A stretch of DNA of 64,000 bases from Pectinophora gossypiella (lineage: Eukaryota > Arthropoda > Insecta > Lepidoptera > Gelechiidae), in NCBI RefSeq assembly GCF_024362695.1, contig NC_065425.1:4717001-4781000 (forward strand), read 5' to 3'. Below the pieces are notes generated by a model. That model was not told the DNA's origin. It searched no databases and saw nothing but the letters and a program-made list of their open reading frames with translations. Positions 34,918 through 44,932 of the stretch are shown here, in pieces; the stretch's first letter is position 1; every line of letters starts with the position of its first letter. The position numbers and the translations under genes are program-made.

Positions 34918-35485
34918 AGTCCTGGCCGGCCGGAGTGGACCCCAGCGGGAGCTGCAGGACTCTCACCTCTGGCTTGCCTTCATTGGCCGGCCAGAGTGGG
35001 GAGTTAGAGCTATACGCTCGCAGGGTGGCAGTGAAAGATGCTTAAGTCGCAGAAAGCGGTGTACACCTCTTGCCACCCTGAGCTGCTCACAGCCATGTTG
35101 CTGCCTTGCCGTCCAGTCGCGTCGGCTAGATAGGTGGCCCATCCAGTGAGTGGCGAGTCACCGCCTGCCCAATGTATCTCTATTATTAACATTGGTCGAG
35201 CAGGCCCCATAGTCCCCCATAGCCCCAGTATCCCGGTTCACTAACCCGCAACCCAATAGCCCAGTCCCTTTTGTTCCCATAATCTGCAATAGTCTGCAAT
35301 AGTCAACACGAACCGGGGATTGTCTTTGGGCGCACTCCCATAGTGCATACAGGGATAGTCGCCGGTTGGTGTCACACCACATTTAGATTAAATTATCTTA
35401 AGGGGCCTCTACGTGTTGCCTTTGGCCCCACACACGCGTTTCAAAAGTCCGGGACTCCATAGGCCCCAGACATGGAAACGACATA
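34918..35485 (+). mobile_element. LINE 3' region, 5'-truncated
   Basis: The sequence is GC-rich compared with its surroundings (ggccggccggagtgg, cgctcgcagggtggcagtga, caggccccatagtccccc) and ends in an AAT-rich tail near 35485. I recognise this type as the 3' end of a lepidopteran LINE, though I cannot name it. It follows the RT pseudogene directly at a point where the reading frame stops making sense, so it may be a separate insertion. The 120-codon frame over it is not conserved coding sequence. Confidence 0.5.
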
Positions 35486-35639
35486 CAAATAATAATAAGA
35501 TTATAAATAATGAAATTAAAAAATATTTTCCCATAATTCGGGAATTTTTCGGGTGTTTATTTTATTTTCCCATATTTTCCCGATATTTTTTCTTTCCCAC
35601 CCAATTTTTTCTTTCCCTGCCCATCACTACCCACGATAC

Positions 35640-36499
35640 AACACAACTCACATCCATTTTACTGGCATGTTATTTTTTTTAAGTTAACGTGAATCTTAAA
35701 CGAGTTTAATAGGTATTCAAATGTTTTATATCTATAAAGTCGACTTTTAGTTTTGAATTTGTCCTTTTAAAAGGACCCACGCGTTACGAGGATATGTACT
35801 TACCTACAATAAGACAGACCTTAGGCTACAATATATTATCTTATGTTATAAGAAGATATGATATGTTATACTGTTACTTATAAATAAATTTCAGGACTGA
35901 CCATTGAACTTGGCACCCATTTAGATCTCACTTCTTTTGTCGTTGAAGTCAACAACCAAAGCATTGCATAATATTGAACTTGGCTCTCATTTCACATTTA
36001 TGTTTTTGATTGGATTTATTTATTATTAGACTAATAGGTACCTAATTTTATATTTGAACTTAGCAGGTTTTACTATAAAACTCGATTTTTCATGGTGTAG
36101 TGTTGCCGTGCGCTTAGACTAGGTTAGACTAGCTTAGTCATTTTTGAGAAGATTTGTGCGAGACGTAGGTACCTGGGCCGCCACACGCTGGATCGGATTT
36201 GAAAAACAGGAACTTCGATTTTTTTGCCAAAATTAAATGATTGTGTTATACCAATCGATATAAAAAAAATGATGGCAATGAAGAAGATATCGCATCGCTA
36301 ACAAAAACAATGTGCATTATCACAGGTTAATTTTCTGTAAGTATTTAATATTCTGCCTTCGAAAATCACCAGATCCTTTTATTATTTGGACTTCATCAAT
36401 CTTTCTGCTTGCTTCTATTTCGATTTTATCGTCCATTGAATAGACTTTTCTTATGTTTTACTTATTGTAGTCAAAAACGAATAAAACAGTCTTGTATAG
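35640..36499. other. Interior sequence without recognised feature
   Basis: AT-rich; I see no shared repeats. tgaacttggcacccatttag near 35908 and tgaacttggctctcatttca near 35974 form a weak direct repeat. Confidence 0.4.
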
Positions 36500-36874
36500 G
36501 AGCAACAAATAATAAAAATTGCCTTAAGTATATCTAGGCAATCAATTTTTACTTTACAAGACTAAACTGATACTTCACTAAATCAATTTAGTGTTAAGTG
36601 AGCCTTCAAATAATCTGAGTAAAGTAAAAAAATACTTTTAGACTTAACAGTAGGCTGAGATAAGACTAAATAGTTTTGTGAATACTTAACTTGGTTTTGT
36701 GTATTCTAAATTATCTAAAGTAGGATTTGTTGAAAACTATATAGAATTAAAGAAGGAAATGAATTTATGAAGTCCTAATAAGTCCTATTTGATTTGGATA
36801 AATCTCACTTTAGCTAAAGTTTAGACATATATGACTTAATCACAATTCTTGATTGCTACTTGGGTGCAAAATAA

Positions 36875-37189
36875 TTTAAAAAATGCGTTCAGTTAAAAAT
36901 CATAATATCATTTTCAATAATCTTACTCTCCAATGATAATGGACCCTTATAATAATGGTGATAAACTGATCATACGGGTTTTCATTCTCTATTTACTATA
37001 TAACTTCAAAAGACAAAGAAGAAAAAAGCATGGCTATAAGTCTTTTTTTGATTAAATGTGACTCTGTGAGATTCGCCATTGTAAGAATATAATTTATTAA
37101 AATACTCAATGTTTATTCGGTGTCAAAAATAATAATATGTAATGTTAATTTATTATTACAAGACAACAGACAGTCAACATGTATAAAAA
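36875..37189. other. Unannotated AT-rich stretch
   Basis: Nothing recognised. Confidence 0.4.
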
Positions 37190-37445
37190 ACCTGTTCATG
37201 ACATCATCTACTCAGCCTGAGTCCACCCATTCCTGGGCCTCCTCTCTTTCACGCCATCCTTTCCGGTCCTGAGCAAGTCTCATCCATAGCTTTCGATATT
37301 TTTAGACTATCGAGATGTTCGTCTGCCTAGATATCGCATGCCATCCCTTGGCCACCATTCAGTAACAACCTCAGTCGATCTGTTGTCTTCCCATCTTGCC
37401 AAGTGTCCTGCCCATCTCCACTTAAGCCTAGTAATTCGTATACCT
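37190..37445 (-). mobile_element. LINE C-terminal fragment (RTE-like), frameshifted
   Basis: The minus-strand translation, with frame changes, gives RWAGHLARWEDNRSTEVV, then TEWWPRDGMRYLGRRTSR, and later MRLAQDRKGWREREEAQ and EWVDSG. RWAGHVAR..., a W..DGxRxxGRPxxRW-like block and a WREREEAF..QWV tail are typical of the C-terminus of RTE-type LINE proteins. In-frame stops and frameshifts make it a dead copy. A shorter plus-strand relative at 62705-62840 shares atgagacttgcacaggaccg and gtgggtggacacaggctgag. No catalytic domains are present. Confidence 0.65.
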
Positions 37446-38100
37446 GCGTCGACTATATGTATTATAAAACATTATGACATAATACCTCGGATAAAACTAT
37501 AAAACACACTTTAAATCAAAATAGTTTAAAAAACATTTAAGGAAGCATTTTTACTTGCGTGTACTTTTGTTTCTTTTTGTTTTTAGTTTTAGTAGCCTTG
37601 TTTTAAATATTTGTAATTTTAAGATTAATAATAGTTTTATATTATATTTTGTTCATACTCGTATAGAAACCAGAATATTGAATAAAATACCTGTTGTTAC
37701 ATTATTATTCTTCTGGAAATGGTACTCACTCGTATTAATGCATTTTTATACAATCGTATATTTTATCAATCGTAAATTGATTAGTTTCAAAACTTGCCTA
37801 ACGCAAAATGAGCTCTATTACCAAAAAAAAACATATTTAAAACAAACATTAAAAAATACTTTAATACAAAGTAAAGTGACCTTTAATCGATATTAATGAG
37901 ATATTTTTGATAGACTAATACCGTCTTTATTTTTGACGTCTAACCTTCACTTTTTTTACTTACCTATTTACTTGTACATAATATACAAAATGTCCGCTAC
38001 ACCGCTTAAACCTTCTTATGGCGTTTTTTACAACACCTATTTAAATTTACTTAAATATTCATTCGTTGTTTCAAAAGTATATAACCTAACCTATATTGGG
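37446..38100. other. AT-rich stretch with accidental reading frames
   Basis: The 113-codon frame at 37555-37896 and the 79-codon frame at 37933-38172 are Phe/Tyr/Lys/Asn-rich and show no recognisable domain. The second overlaps a dispersed repeat. I do not call them genes. Confidence 0.4.
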
Positions 38101-38115
38101 CTGGTTTACCCTTCG

Positions 38116-38300
38116 GCACACACCGGACACTTCATACAAAACACCTCGTTTAACACAGACACTTCACATTGACGTTATCATACACGAGCATCTGTGTGTG
38201 TGACGCCTGACGCCATACGATTGAGGACTAAAGTTAGACCGAGGGGGGTGAGGTAAATCTAGCTGAGCCGCTGGTGGGGAGCGAAGAATTTCCGTTCTAC
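38116..38300 (+). mobile_element. Repeat family J
   Basis: caccggacacttcatacaaa, aacacctcgtttaacacaga, then cgttatcatacacgagcatc and gaccgaggggggtgagg. Shared with 44577-44700 (inverted) and 49925-50520. Its type is undetermined; it has no coding capacity. Confidence 0.6.
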
Positions 38301-38334
38301 GTATACGTGGTATTTATTATTCCTTATTTTATGC

Positions 38335-38430
38335 CTTCGGGTTGCAAGGTCAGATACGCAGTCGCGTCTGTAAAAACCGGACCTGTCAAATCTTCAGACT
38401 GTGGCAAAACGGGTTAACGCTAGGAAGATG
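38335..38430 (+). mobile_element. SINE-D tail fragment
   Basis: ggttgcaaggtcagatacgc, then agtcgcgtctgtaaaaaccg and gtggcaaaacgggttaacgc. Only the 3' part is present. Confidence 0.6.
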
Positions 38431-38814
38431 TGAATGATAATTATTATATTGCACCATAAAGAAACAAATTACTAAAAGAGACTTGTTAAGCAATTCAAGG
38501 ACATTGCCTACCTAGTAAAAGAAAAAAATGTGATTGTATATAATTATTGTACGTTATTGATTAATTATGTATGATATTAATGACCGGAATTTCTGTGAGA
38601 ACTCTACTAATGTAGAACCACCATGTCTCAACGCTATGCTATGTGTCAAATGAAATTAATTCAGTCAATTTCTATGATAATGCCGTAATAAGTTATGTCG
38701 TTTCCGCACTTGTGGATTACAAACGATGCGCAAACACATAAAATAGAGACCCACGACCACATTCCCCATTGGAGTTGACAGGAATATTGATCACAATATG
38801 AACTATGTACCCAT

Positions 38815-38882
38815 GTCTCGAGCTTTCTGTTAGGTAAGCGGACCCTGTGAAAAACGGGATAATGCTAGTGAGACGATGATGA
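38815..38882 (+). mobile_element. SINE-D terminal fragment
   Basis: ttaggtaagcggaccctgtg, aaaaacgggataatgctagt, then gatgatgac: the very end of SINE-D. Confidence 0.6.
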
Positions 38883-39075
38883 CCGAATTCATCATCATCA
38901 TCATCATCATTGGCCTTATACGTCTGTTTCAGACGATTTATGACGTCATTGCCTCGAAGAAATGCACTTTCTTTCATGGCTGTGCAAGCCAATCCTAGAG
39001 CGGCAAACTCTACCGCACACTCTGCAGGAGAAGTCTCCAACTGGTGGATTGTTGTCGGTTTGATGGCGTTTCATT
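38883..39075 (-). mobile_element. Retroelement-like 3' end with (GAT)n tail
   Basis: On the minus strand an open frame (TSPAECAVEFAALGLACTA, then MKESAFLRGNDVINRLKQTY) runs into GATGATGAT repeats. A short frame ending at a GAT tail looks like a LINE or retroposed end, but I do not recognise the protein and no second copy lies in the window. It could equally be unique sequence. Confidence 0.3.
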
Positions 39076-39176
39076 GACCGAATTAAGATAATTTAATAAC
39101 GTACTAATGCAAGTCCGGTACCGAGTGAGGTCCCAGAGCGAGAAGCTAACCGATGATATACAGGACCACAGTAACT

Positions 39177-39812
39177 TTTATTATTATTTTTATTTTATTT
39201 ATTTATTCAAGTACATAGGTAGGTACAACATTACAGTATGGCCCAATGCGCTGTATGACGAGAAAAACAATATACAAACTTATACAATAAAAATAAACAT
39301 TGAATGAAAAAAAAGAAACAAAAAGAAAAATAAGACTATAAATAACATGAAAAAAACAATAAAAGAAATTACAATTTTAAAATTAAAAAGTAACTTAAAG
39401 ATGATTAACCATCTCTACGGATTTCTTTCTCTGCCTGCAAAAGGGATTTAGGATATAATTCTACACGTACGTATGACTGTCCCGAAACGGCCTCCGTGGT
39501 CCAGTGGTTGAGCGTTGGGCTCACGATCCGGAGGTCCCGGGTTCGAATCCCGCTGTGGACATATCACAAAAAAATCACTTTGTGATCCCTAGTCTGGTTA
39601 GGACATTACAGGCTGATCAGCTGATTGTCCAAAAAGTAAGATGATCCGTGCTTCGGAAGGCACATTAAGCCGTTGGTCCCGATTACTACTTACTGATGTA
39701 AGTAAGTAGTCTTTATATGGGCCATGTCAGGGGCCTTTGGCGGCTCAATAGTAACTCTGACACCAGGGTTGATGAGGTTGGTACTCCACCTCACAACCCA
39801 CACGATAGAAGG
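39177..39812 (-). mobile_element. Composite block, inverted copy: LINE 3' UTR (minus) plus SINE-A (plus)
   Basis: 39177-39435 is LINE 3' UTR on the minus strand. 39436-39487 is the linker with tacgtacgtatgactgtccc. 39488-39812 is a full-length SINE-A on the plus strand (box A gtggtccagtggttgagcg, box B gggttcgaatccc). The order and junction match 27526-27975 read in the opposite direction. Confidence 0.75.
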
Positions 39813-40242
39813 AGTATGACTGTTTATGTTCATGTTATCAGCTGCAGTAGGTATTGTTAAAAGGGGATTGACTTAAATCTTTAGCAAATAAGCGTTAGGT
39901 ATAATTACGTCTGTGTAGTTTCTGATTAACTGCTACTTACGTCATCAAAACAAATAATGTGACGAGGAATAAAAGACAATAGAAGAATATATTCCCATAG
40001 GAACGTGTTATATTCGCTATCTCGAGGCAGAGGCTTATAGGTGATATATGGCACAGACTAGTGCGGTGTGTCATAATAAAACACAATACACACAGAAGCG
40101 GTTGAGTGGTGAAAGAAGACATCGTGCAGGAAAGGTGGCAAGTCGGCCACTTTATAACTTATGTTATGTGTTATGTTATGTTAGTGGGCTCTGTTTTCCG
40201 CATTTAGACTCTAAGATGGCCCATTATGCGTGTAATTGTTGA

Positions 40243-41109
40243 CTACGTAAGCCAACCTATCTCCTTCCAGAAGCTCAGAAGCCTCCTGGGGTTTTCACAG
40301 GCTTCGCGGAGCGACCCCATTCCTTTGAGGATTTTTACCCGTTGTGCTGACACTCCCGTGCATTCCAGGATTACATGGGGGGCAGTTTCTTCTGCGTCCA
40401 GACAGCCTCTGCAAAGTAGGCTGTCCGTTATCCCTAAGTTAAATAGGTGCTTGTTGAGTGGGCAGTGACCCGTAATACTGCCCACTACTATTCGAAGGTC
40501 ATTGCGGGTTAAGCGAAGCAGTCGGCGAGTGAAGCTCTTGGATATCATAGGCATGATATCCTTCGACTGTCGGCATGTGGGCAGCTGTGCCCATCTGTCG
40601 TAGTGTAGTTGCTGGGTATGGTCCCGTACCCACGAGCGTAACTGACTGAAAGGTATCGGCAGGATTGGTTCGGGTCCATATACCCTGGTGTCTGATCCTC
40701 TCCTTGCCAGTTCGTCGGCGGCATCATTACCCAGCGATCCACTGTGCCCTTTAATCCACTGCAGGGTAACCTTGTTGGTTAAAGCCATCTTCTGCAGTTC
40801 TCTGTGGCACTCGTATATTAGCCCTGAGGTTATGTTGTCACTATTTAGGGCTTGTAAGACAGCTGCACTGTCTGAGAGGATTCTGATGTCATAACCCTCG
40901 ACCTTTCTCTTCCTCAATGTGCTGGCGGCTTGAATTATGGCTACACATTCACATTGAAAAATGGAACTGTATTTTCCTAGAGCCACTGATTTTTGAATGT
41001 TTAAGTCGAGTGAGAAAACTCCGGCACCCGTCCTTGACGACATTTTGGAACCATCTGTGTAGATGCGGAGTTCCCTGATGTCGGATTGATCTCGCTTTTT
41101 CCTGCAGAC
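40243..41109 (-). CDS. LINE RNase H and zinc-knuckle C-terminal domain (5'-truncated)
   Basis: An open frame of 288 codons, stop to stop; the first Met is at 41043. RNase H catalytic residues are all visible: Asp in RIYTDGSK, Glu in FQCECVAII, Asp in RILSDSAAVLQ and Asp in GSLGNDAADELAR, with the WIKGHSG loop. RNase H would cleave RNA in the RNA:DNA hybrid during retrotransposition. A C-terminal CRGCLDAEETAPHVILEC (C-x2-C-x8-H-x4-C) is the zinc knuckle of jockey/I/R1-group LINE ORF2. An in-frame stop at 41110-41112 and a SINE-F at 41225 replace the upstream polymerase, so this is the intact-looking tail of a truncated element. The short 3' UTR continues to about 40200. Confidence 0.85.
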   Translation of the reverse strand, partial: VCRKKRDQSDIRELRIYTDGSKMSSRTGAGVFSLDLNIQKSVALGKYSSIFQCECVAIIQAASTLRKRKVEGYDIRILSDSAAVLQALNSDNITSGLIYECHRELQKMALTNKVTLQWIKGHSGSLGNDAADELARRGSDTRVYGPEPILPIPFSQLRSWVRDHTQQLHYDRWAQLPTCRQSKDIMPMISKSFTRRLLRLTRNDLRIVVGSITGHCPLNKHLFNLGITDSLLCRGCLDAEETAPHVILECTGVSAQRVKILKGMGSLREACENPRRLLSFWKEIGWLT

Positions 41110-41224
41110 TTATCACATAGTTTCTTTCTGTAATCTGCGTTTGTGGGATACTGTCACATGGGGCGAGTCTTACTTTATATCTTATATTCATTATTGTAAG
41201 TACGTAGTTTGGTTTGGTAGCTTC

Positions 41225-41432
41225 AGCGCTTATCGCTATCGACCCACTAGGGTCGATTAATTCTTTCAAATATTTTTCCTCTTAGACCACGCCCTGACCC
41301 GAGGTTCGCGCCCAACTGGGCACCCTCAGGCCTGTGGTCTTAAACGTTGTACCGGGTGAGAACCTTCAGTGCTCCCCATTTGTCCGGCCACGTAGTTAAT
41401 GTCATCTGCGGCAAATCTACAATAAGTCACAA
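41225..41432 (-). mobile_element. SINE-F, near complete
   Basis: Minus-strand copy running from ctacaataagtcac at 41432, through ccggccacgtagttaatgtc and ttgtaccgggtgagaacc, to gcgcttatcgctatcgaccc. It directly abuts the LINE fragment on its 5' side. Confidence 0.7.
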
Positions 41433-42316
41433 AAAAAAGGTTTGGTAGTTTGGTATGTCCATGACTCACGATAGATCTCCCATAATACCAGCGCCGCGGC
41501 TCGTGCTAAGCACGTGTCACGGAATTATGGCGAGGCAAATCTTTTTTTTATTTTGGACAATGTGTAATTTAATTTTTTTTTTCTTGACGTGACTTATTGT
41601 AGATTTGCCATAGATGGCATTAACTACTTGGCCGGATGTAATTTAGATGATTGATATATTTTTAATTATTTTTATTGTTTTTTAAGTAAATTTAAGTTTG
41701 TTAATGTCGCGTCCATTATGGAAATAAATGTTTTTTTCTTTCTTCGTTCTGTATACCTTTGAGTGTGTTTATATATTTAAAAAAAAATGTAGTCTACTCG
41801 CTTTAAAGGTTTCTTTCGACTAGTCTAGTTTACTTCGAACAAAGAATAAAACTGTTGTAAATTATAAAAGTCCTAAAATCCTATTTTTTGTAAAGTCCTA
41901 AGCTGTAGTAAATAACGATGTGGGAAAGGACCAAATTGCCCCATTGTTTCGGAGTCAACTGACACTGCCTCGGAAAATTAGACTAAAAAAATATACAAAA
42001 ACTGTAAACTCGCCCGCATTCAAGCTGTCAGTGGCCTGAGCCGGGATTCAAACCCGTTACACTGCGATGTAAATCACGCGTTGTCCGAACATGGTTATCA
42101 CAGATTTACAAAAAATCCCGCAATAAAACGCTTCCTGTACCGTCTCTGTTTGAATTGAGCTAGTCTGTGTGTTCGAACTTACATTACCTGTGAACAATAG
42201 AGAAACAGCCATATATCTCTCTACTACCTAGATGCGAAGCCTACATCATGCTTCATAGAAGGCAAGATAGACGCAACACGCGCAGGTAATTATCGGAGTT
42301 CGCAAAACCACACTTC
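41433..42316. other. Mostly unannotated
   Basis: A gtgacttattgtagatttgc piece at 41587-41640 repeats the SINE-F start. The region 41690-41750 ends aaataaatgtttttttcttt, like a LINE tail. Otherwise I recognise nothing. Confidence 0.4.
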
Positions 42317-42454
42317 GGGTGGTATTAATTAACGAATCTCAGCTGAAACTGCCCTCAAGATCATGCTCAAGTCTCTGTTTTTATATGAGAACTGTCACAT
42401 TGACATGATGTTGAGGGCAGTCTCGAAGCTGAGATTAGTCTATTAATACCACCC
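42317..42454. mobile_element. MITE with GGGTGGTATTAAT ends
   Basis: Ends gggtggtattaat and attaataccaccc are exact inverted repeats. Complementarity resumes through aatctcagct and ctgccctcaa with small indels. ttc lies outside both ends (possible 3-bp duplication). 138 bp, non-coding. Confidence 0.8.
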
Positions 42455-42639
42455 TTCATCTCTAGAACTCGCCGTAAAGAGATTCGCCGTCGCGGGAATC
42501 GCCGTTCGGAGAGTCGCTGTCAACGCAATAATTCGTCAATGAATACAGCTTTGGTAAACTTGCAAACGATTACGAAAAACGACAGTGTTTAAGTTATATA
42601 ATAAAACGTACGTGGTTGATATAAGGTGCTATTCCAATG

Positions 42640-43055
42640 CTATAAGCTCACGACTACGTATATACCAATGAGGTAGTCAGAGGCACATCTATTGCAAGAT
42701 GAACTAAGTACCCACGCCTCACTGAGCTTTCTGTTAGACCAACGTGTGGTGGTGAGCCGTATTGCCGTCTATAATGGTCGTGGTACATACATGATATCTT
42801 TAGACTTGAAATTACACTAAAATATCATACATATATACATAACATAATGGCTAGCATAAGGGAGGGTTGTGGAGTCTCGTGGCCTTCTCCCCGCAATCGC
42901 GCGTCAAATTGACCATCAAGCTATAATGGTCGACCAAACAGTGTTAGTGAAAATATACTTAAGATAAATTAATAACTCATTGTTTCAAGTCCGGTACTGG
43001 GGTTGGAACCGGCGTTCCCCGTTTGAGGGGCAAGCCAGTGTACCTCAGGACCAGA
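42640..43055 (-). mobile_element. SINE-E, full length, with a 135-bp insertion
   Basis: The tRNA-like head is at the right end (minus: cccctcaaacggggaacgcc, with the degenerate box B ggttccaaccccagtac). The body includes ataactcattgtttcaag and ctttctgttagaccaacgtg. Foreign sequence at 42784-42918 interrupts it. Confidence 0.75.
42784..42930 (-). mobile_element. Unidentified small element inserted in SINE-E
   Basis: ctataatggtcg occurs at 42772 and again near 42919, so it is a 12-bp target-site duplication. The inserted block (acatgatatctttagacttg, then ggagggttgtggagtctcgt and ccccgcaatcgcgcgtcaaa) has a second copy at 56393-56500. Family unknown. Confidence 0.6.
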
Positions 43056-43132
43056 GTGACTTTCCTTTATTCGATTTCGCTATCGTTTTTCGTAACTGTT
43101 CTTAACTTGGCTAAGGCCCTTACACTTGGCAT

Positions 43133-43340
43133 TAGTTACAAATTATTTGGTAATTTTGACCAAATTATTTGCAAAGGCAACCCGGCAACCAGGAAGATTT
43201 CGATGCGACACTCTTGACACACAAAAGTGGTGTATGAGGATTCTCTCTACCTACTCTAATACCAAATAGGCGTGATGTTAGTGGGAGTAACTATTTTTTT
43301 TGGAAAAAGGCTAGAAAGATAGGTTGGCATTAACCGTGTG
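43133..43340 (+). repeat. Direct repeat pair, copy 1
   Basis: ttagttacaaattatttggt, then caacccggcaaccaggaaga and ggcgtgatgttagtgggagt, is almost identical to 44710-44932. It lacks the (TTTA)n segment present in the other copy. Confidence 0.8.
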
Positions 43341-43417
43341 TTTGAGTCCACAAGTTTAGTGTGGATTGGATTTTGGATTGTTTGAATCGACTAAATGTCA
43401 AACGAAATGCTGATAAT

Positions 43418-43550
43418 CATCATCTCCCTAGCACTCCGTTTATTTTTCACAGGGTCCGCTTCCCTAACCTGTACATTTGACAGCTCCAGTTTTTTACAGA
43501 AGCGACTGCCTATCTGACCTTCCAACCCCCGACGGGAAAACCAGCCCAAT
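43418..43550 (-). mobile_element. SINE-D tail fragment
   Basis: tcatctccctagcactccgt, cacagggtccgcttccctaa, then ccaacccccgacgggaaaac. SINE-D 3' part on the minus strand. Confidence 0.65.
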
Positions 43551-44034
43551 AGAAATTAAGTGAAATTCTGATAATAAGTTTGAATAAATGTTTATCATTA
43601 GTAACAACAACAAACTACTGATATTCTAAACTAGTTTTTTTTATATTTAATAAGATGCAAGGAAATACAGTTTAACTAATAAAATTACTATTCCTTTAAA
43701 TCCAGCAAATGACTTATCTAAGTAATCAATTGAATGCTCCTGTTACATTACATTGGACTTGTAAAGTTTCTATAAATTCAAAAATGAAGAGGCCTTGTAA
43801 ACTTTACTGACCTACAATGAGTATTGTCCGTGTGTTTTAACCTTGAATAATAATAAAGTATGTTTTATAAAACAATTCGATCGTTTCTATCTAAAACGGA
43901 ATAGATAAAAAACCATCAAAATGCATTAAAATGACAGTGGGAATGTGTCTAATCCAATATGATGGGCACCTGTCACCATACGTTTCGTCACTATTCATCT
44001 CATCATCTTAGAACTTCATATCAAAATGTATACA

Positions 44035-44266
44035 ATATACAAGGCGTTACTGCTATCGTAACAAATACTGATGGGGATGTTTCGGTCCTTGATTCTGAGT
44101 TGATAATCAAATGGAATTTTCCGTTGCAAAAGTATGGAACTGAAAATTACAAAAACTATTTTTTCATGAATTTCCCGACAGAAAATTTCACTTGATATTA
44201 ACTTGATAGTAATGAGCTGAATTATCCCTCTCAGTATGCGTTACGATATCACTTACACTCCGTATA
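44035..44266. mobile_element. Single-hairpin relative of the double-hairpin MITE
   Basis: Left end caaggcgttactgctatcgt and right end cgatatcacttacactccgt are degenerate versions of the family ends. There is only one hairpin, about 230 bp, with the ttgattctgagttgat arm. Confidence 0.65.
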
Positions 44267-44576
44267 AATACTTACAGATAGCCATAAAAGTACGTATGGG
44301 TATAACTATACAGTCACTATTCTGTTCTCTATAGTGTAGAGTCAATTGCGCTTGTCAATAAACGCGGTGTAATTTTCTCATTGCGATTCATTACCATTTA
44401 CCAACTACCTCGTATGAGCATTCGTACTTTTCAGTACTGTAACAGTCGTTACACATTATTTAACTTTTTATAACTACTCTAATATAATACTGTTGACCAA
44501 ATAACTGTAGTTACACACTGCAGTCATAGAATGAGGGATTAAAACTACGTATAGAACGGTAACTCTGAGCAAGGTT

Positions 44577-44700
44577 TACCTCACGCCGCACGCCCCTCGG
44601 TCATACTTTTCACACAGACGTCACACACACAGATGCGCGTGTACGATAACGTCAGTGTATAGTGTCTGTGTAAAACGAGGTGTTTTGTATGAAGTGTCCT
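44577..44700 (-). mobile_element. Repeat family J, inverted copy
   Basis: aaacgaggtgttttgtatga, then agtgtcctgggtgcgctg, is the reverse complement of 38116 onward. It directly abuts the direct repeat at 44710. Confidence 0.6.
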
Positions 44701-44709
44701 GGGTGCGCT

Positions 44710-44932
44710 GTAGTTACAAATTATTTGGTAATTTTGACCAAATTATTTGCAAAGGCAACCCGGCAACCAGGAAGATTTCGATGCGACACTCTTATTTATT
44801 TATTTATTTATTGACACACAAAAGTGGTGTATGAGGATCCTCTTTACCTACTCTAATACCAAATAGGCGTGATGTTAGTGGGAGTAACTCATTTTTTGAG
44901 AAAAAGGCTAGAAAGATAGGTTTGCTGACAAA
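44710..44932 (+). repeat. Direct repeat pair, copy 2
   Basis: Near-identical to 43133-43340 about 1,577 bp upstream, with an extra (TTTA)n stretch after gatgcgacactc. The two could be duplicate insertions of one element, ends of a 1.8-kb element, or a local duplication. Confidence 0.8.

Larger units (their letters stand above)
32801..35629. mobile_element. Non-autonomous hAT-like element, 2.83 kb, with 8-bp duplication
   Basis: The left end tagtgttggg and right end cccatcacta (inverse tagtgatggg) are typical hAT terminal repeats. The subterminal cccgaaaaattccc and gggaaaatatttttt are shared between the ends. The flanking octamer cccacgat is duplicated exactly (32793-32800 and 35630-35637); 8 bp is the hAT target-site length. 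No transposase frame is present, and the interior is largely later insertions (SINE-A, MITE, LINE pieces). Confidence 0.85.
30465..36874. mobile_element. Candidate large DNA element with AAGTCTT-rich subterminal regions
   Basis: The left end gtgcccaagtagcaa (30465) and right end ttgctacttgggtgc (36860) are inverted repeats of about 15 bp. Inside each end, several hundred bp are crowded with short AAGTCTTA/TAAGACTT-like motifs in both orientations (30480-31470, 36500-36850). Subterminal motif clusters of this kind are typical transposase-binding regions of DNA transposons. No target-site duplication is readable and no transposase survives. The middle holds the hAT-like element and its passengers. 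The two ends could instead belong to separate copies. Confidence 0.45.

Noticed and set aside
34787..35149. 120-codon frame as one protein
   Set aside because: Only the first 45 codons match a LINE thumb region; the rest enters GC-rich LINE 3' sequence with no similarity I recognise.
43133..44932. LTR retrotransposon with paired LTRs
   Set aside because: The repeats are near-identical, but no TG...CA ends, primer-binding site or gag/pol lie between them. Left as an unexplained direct repeat.
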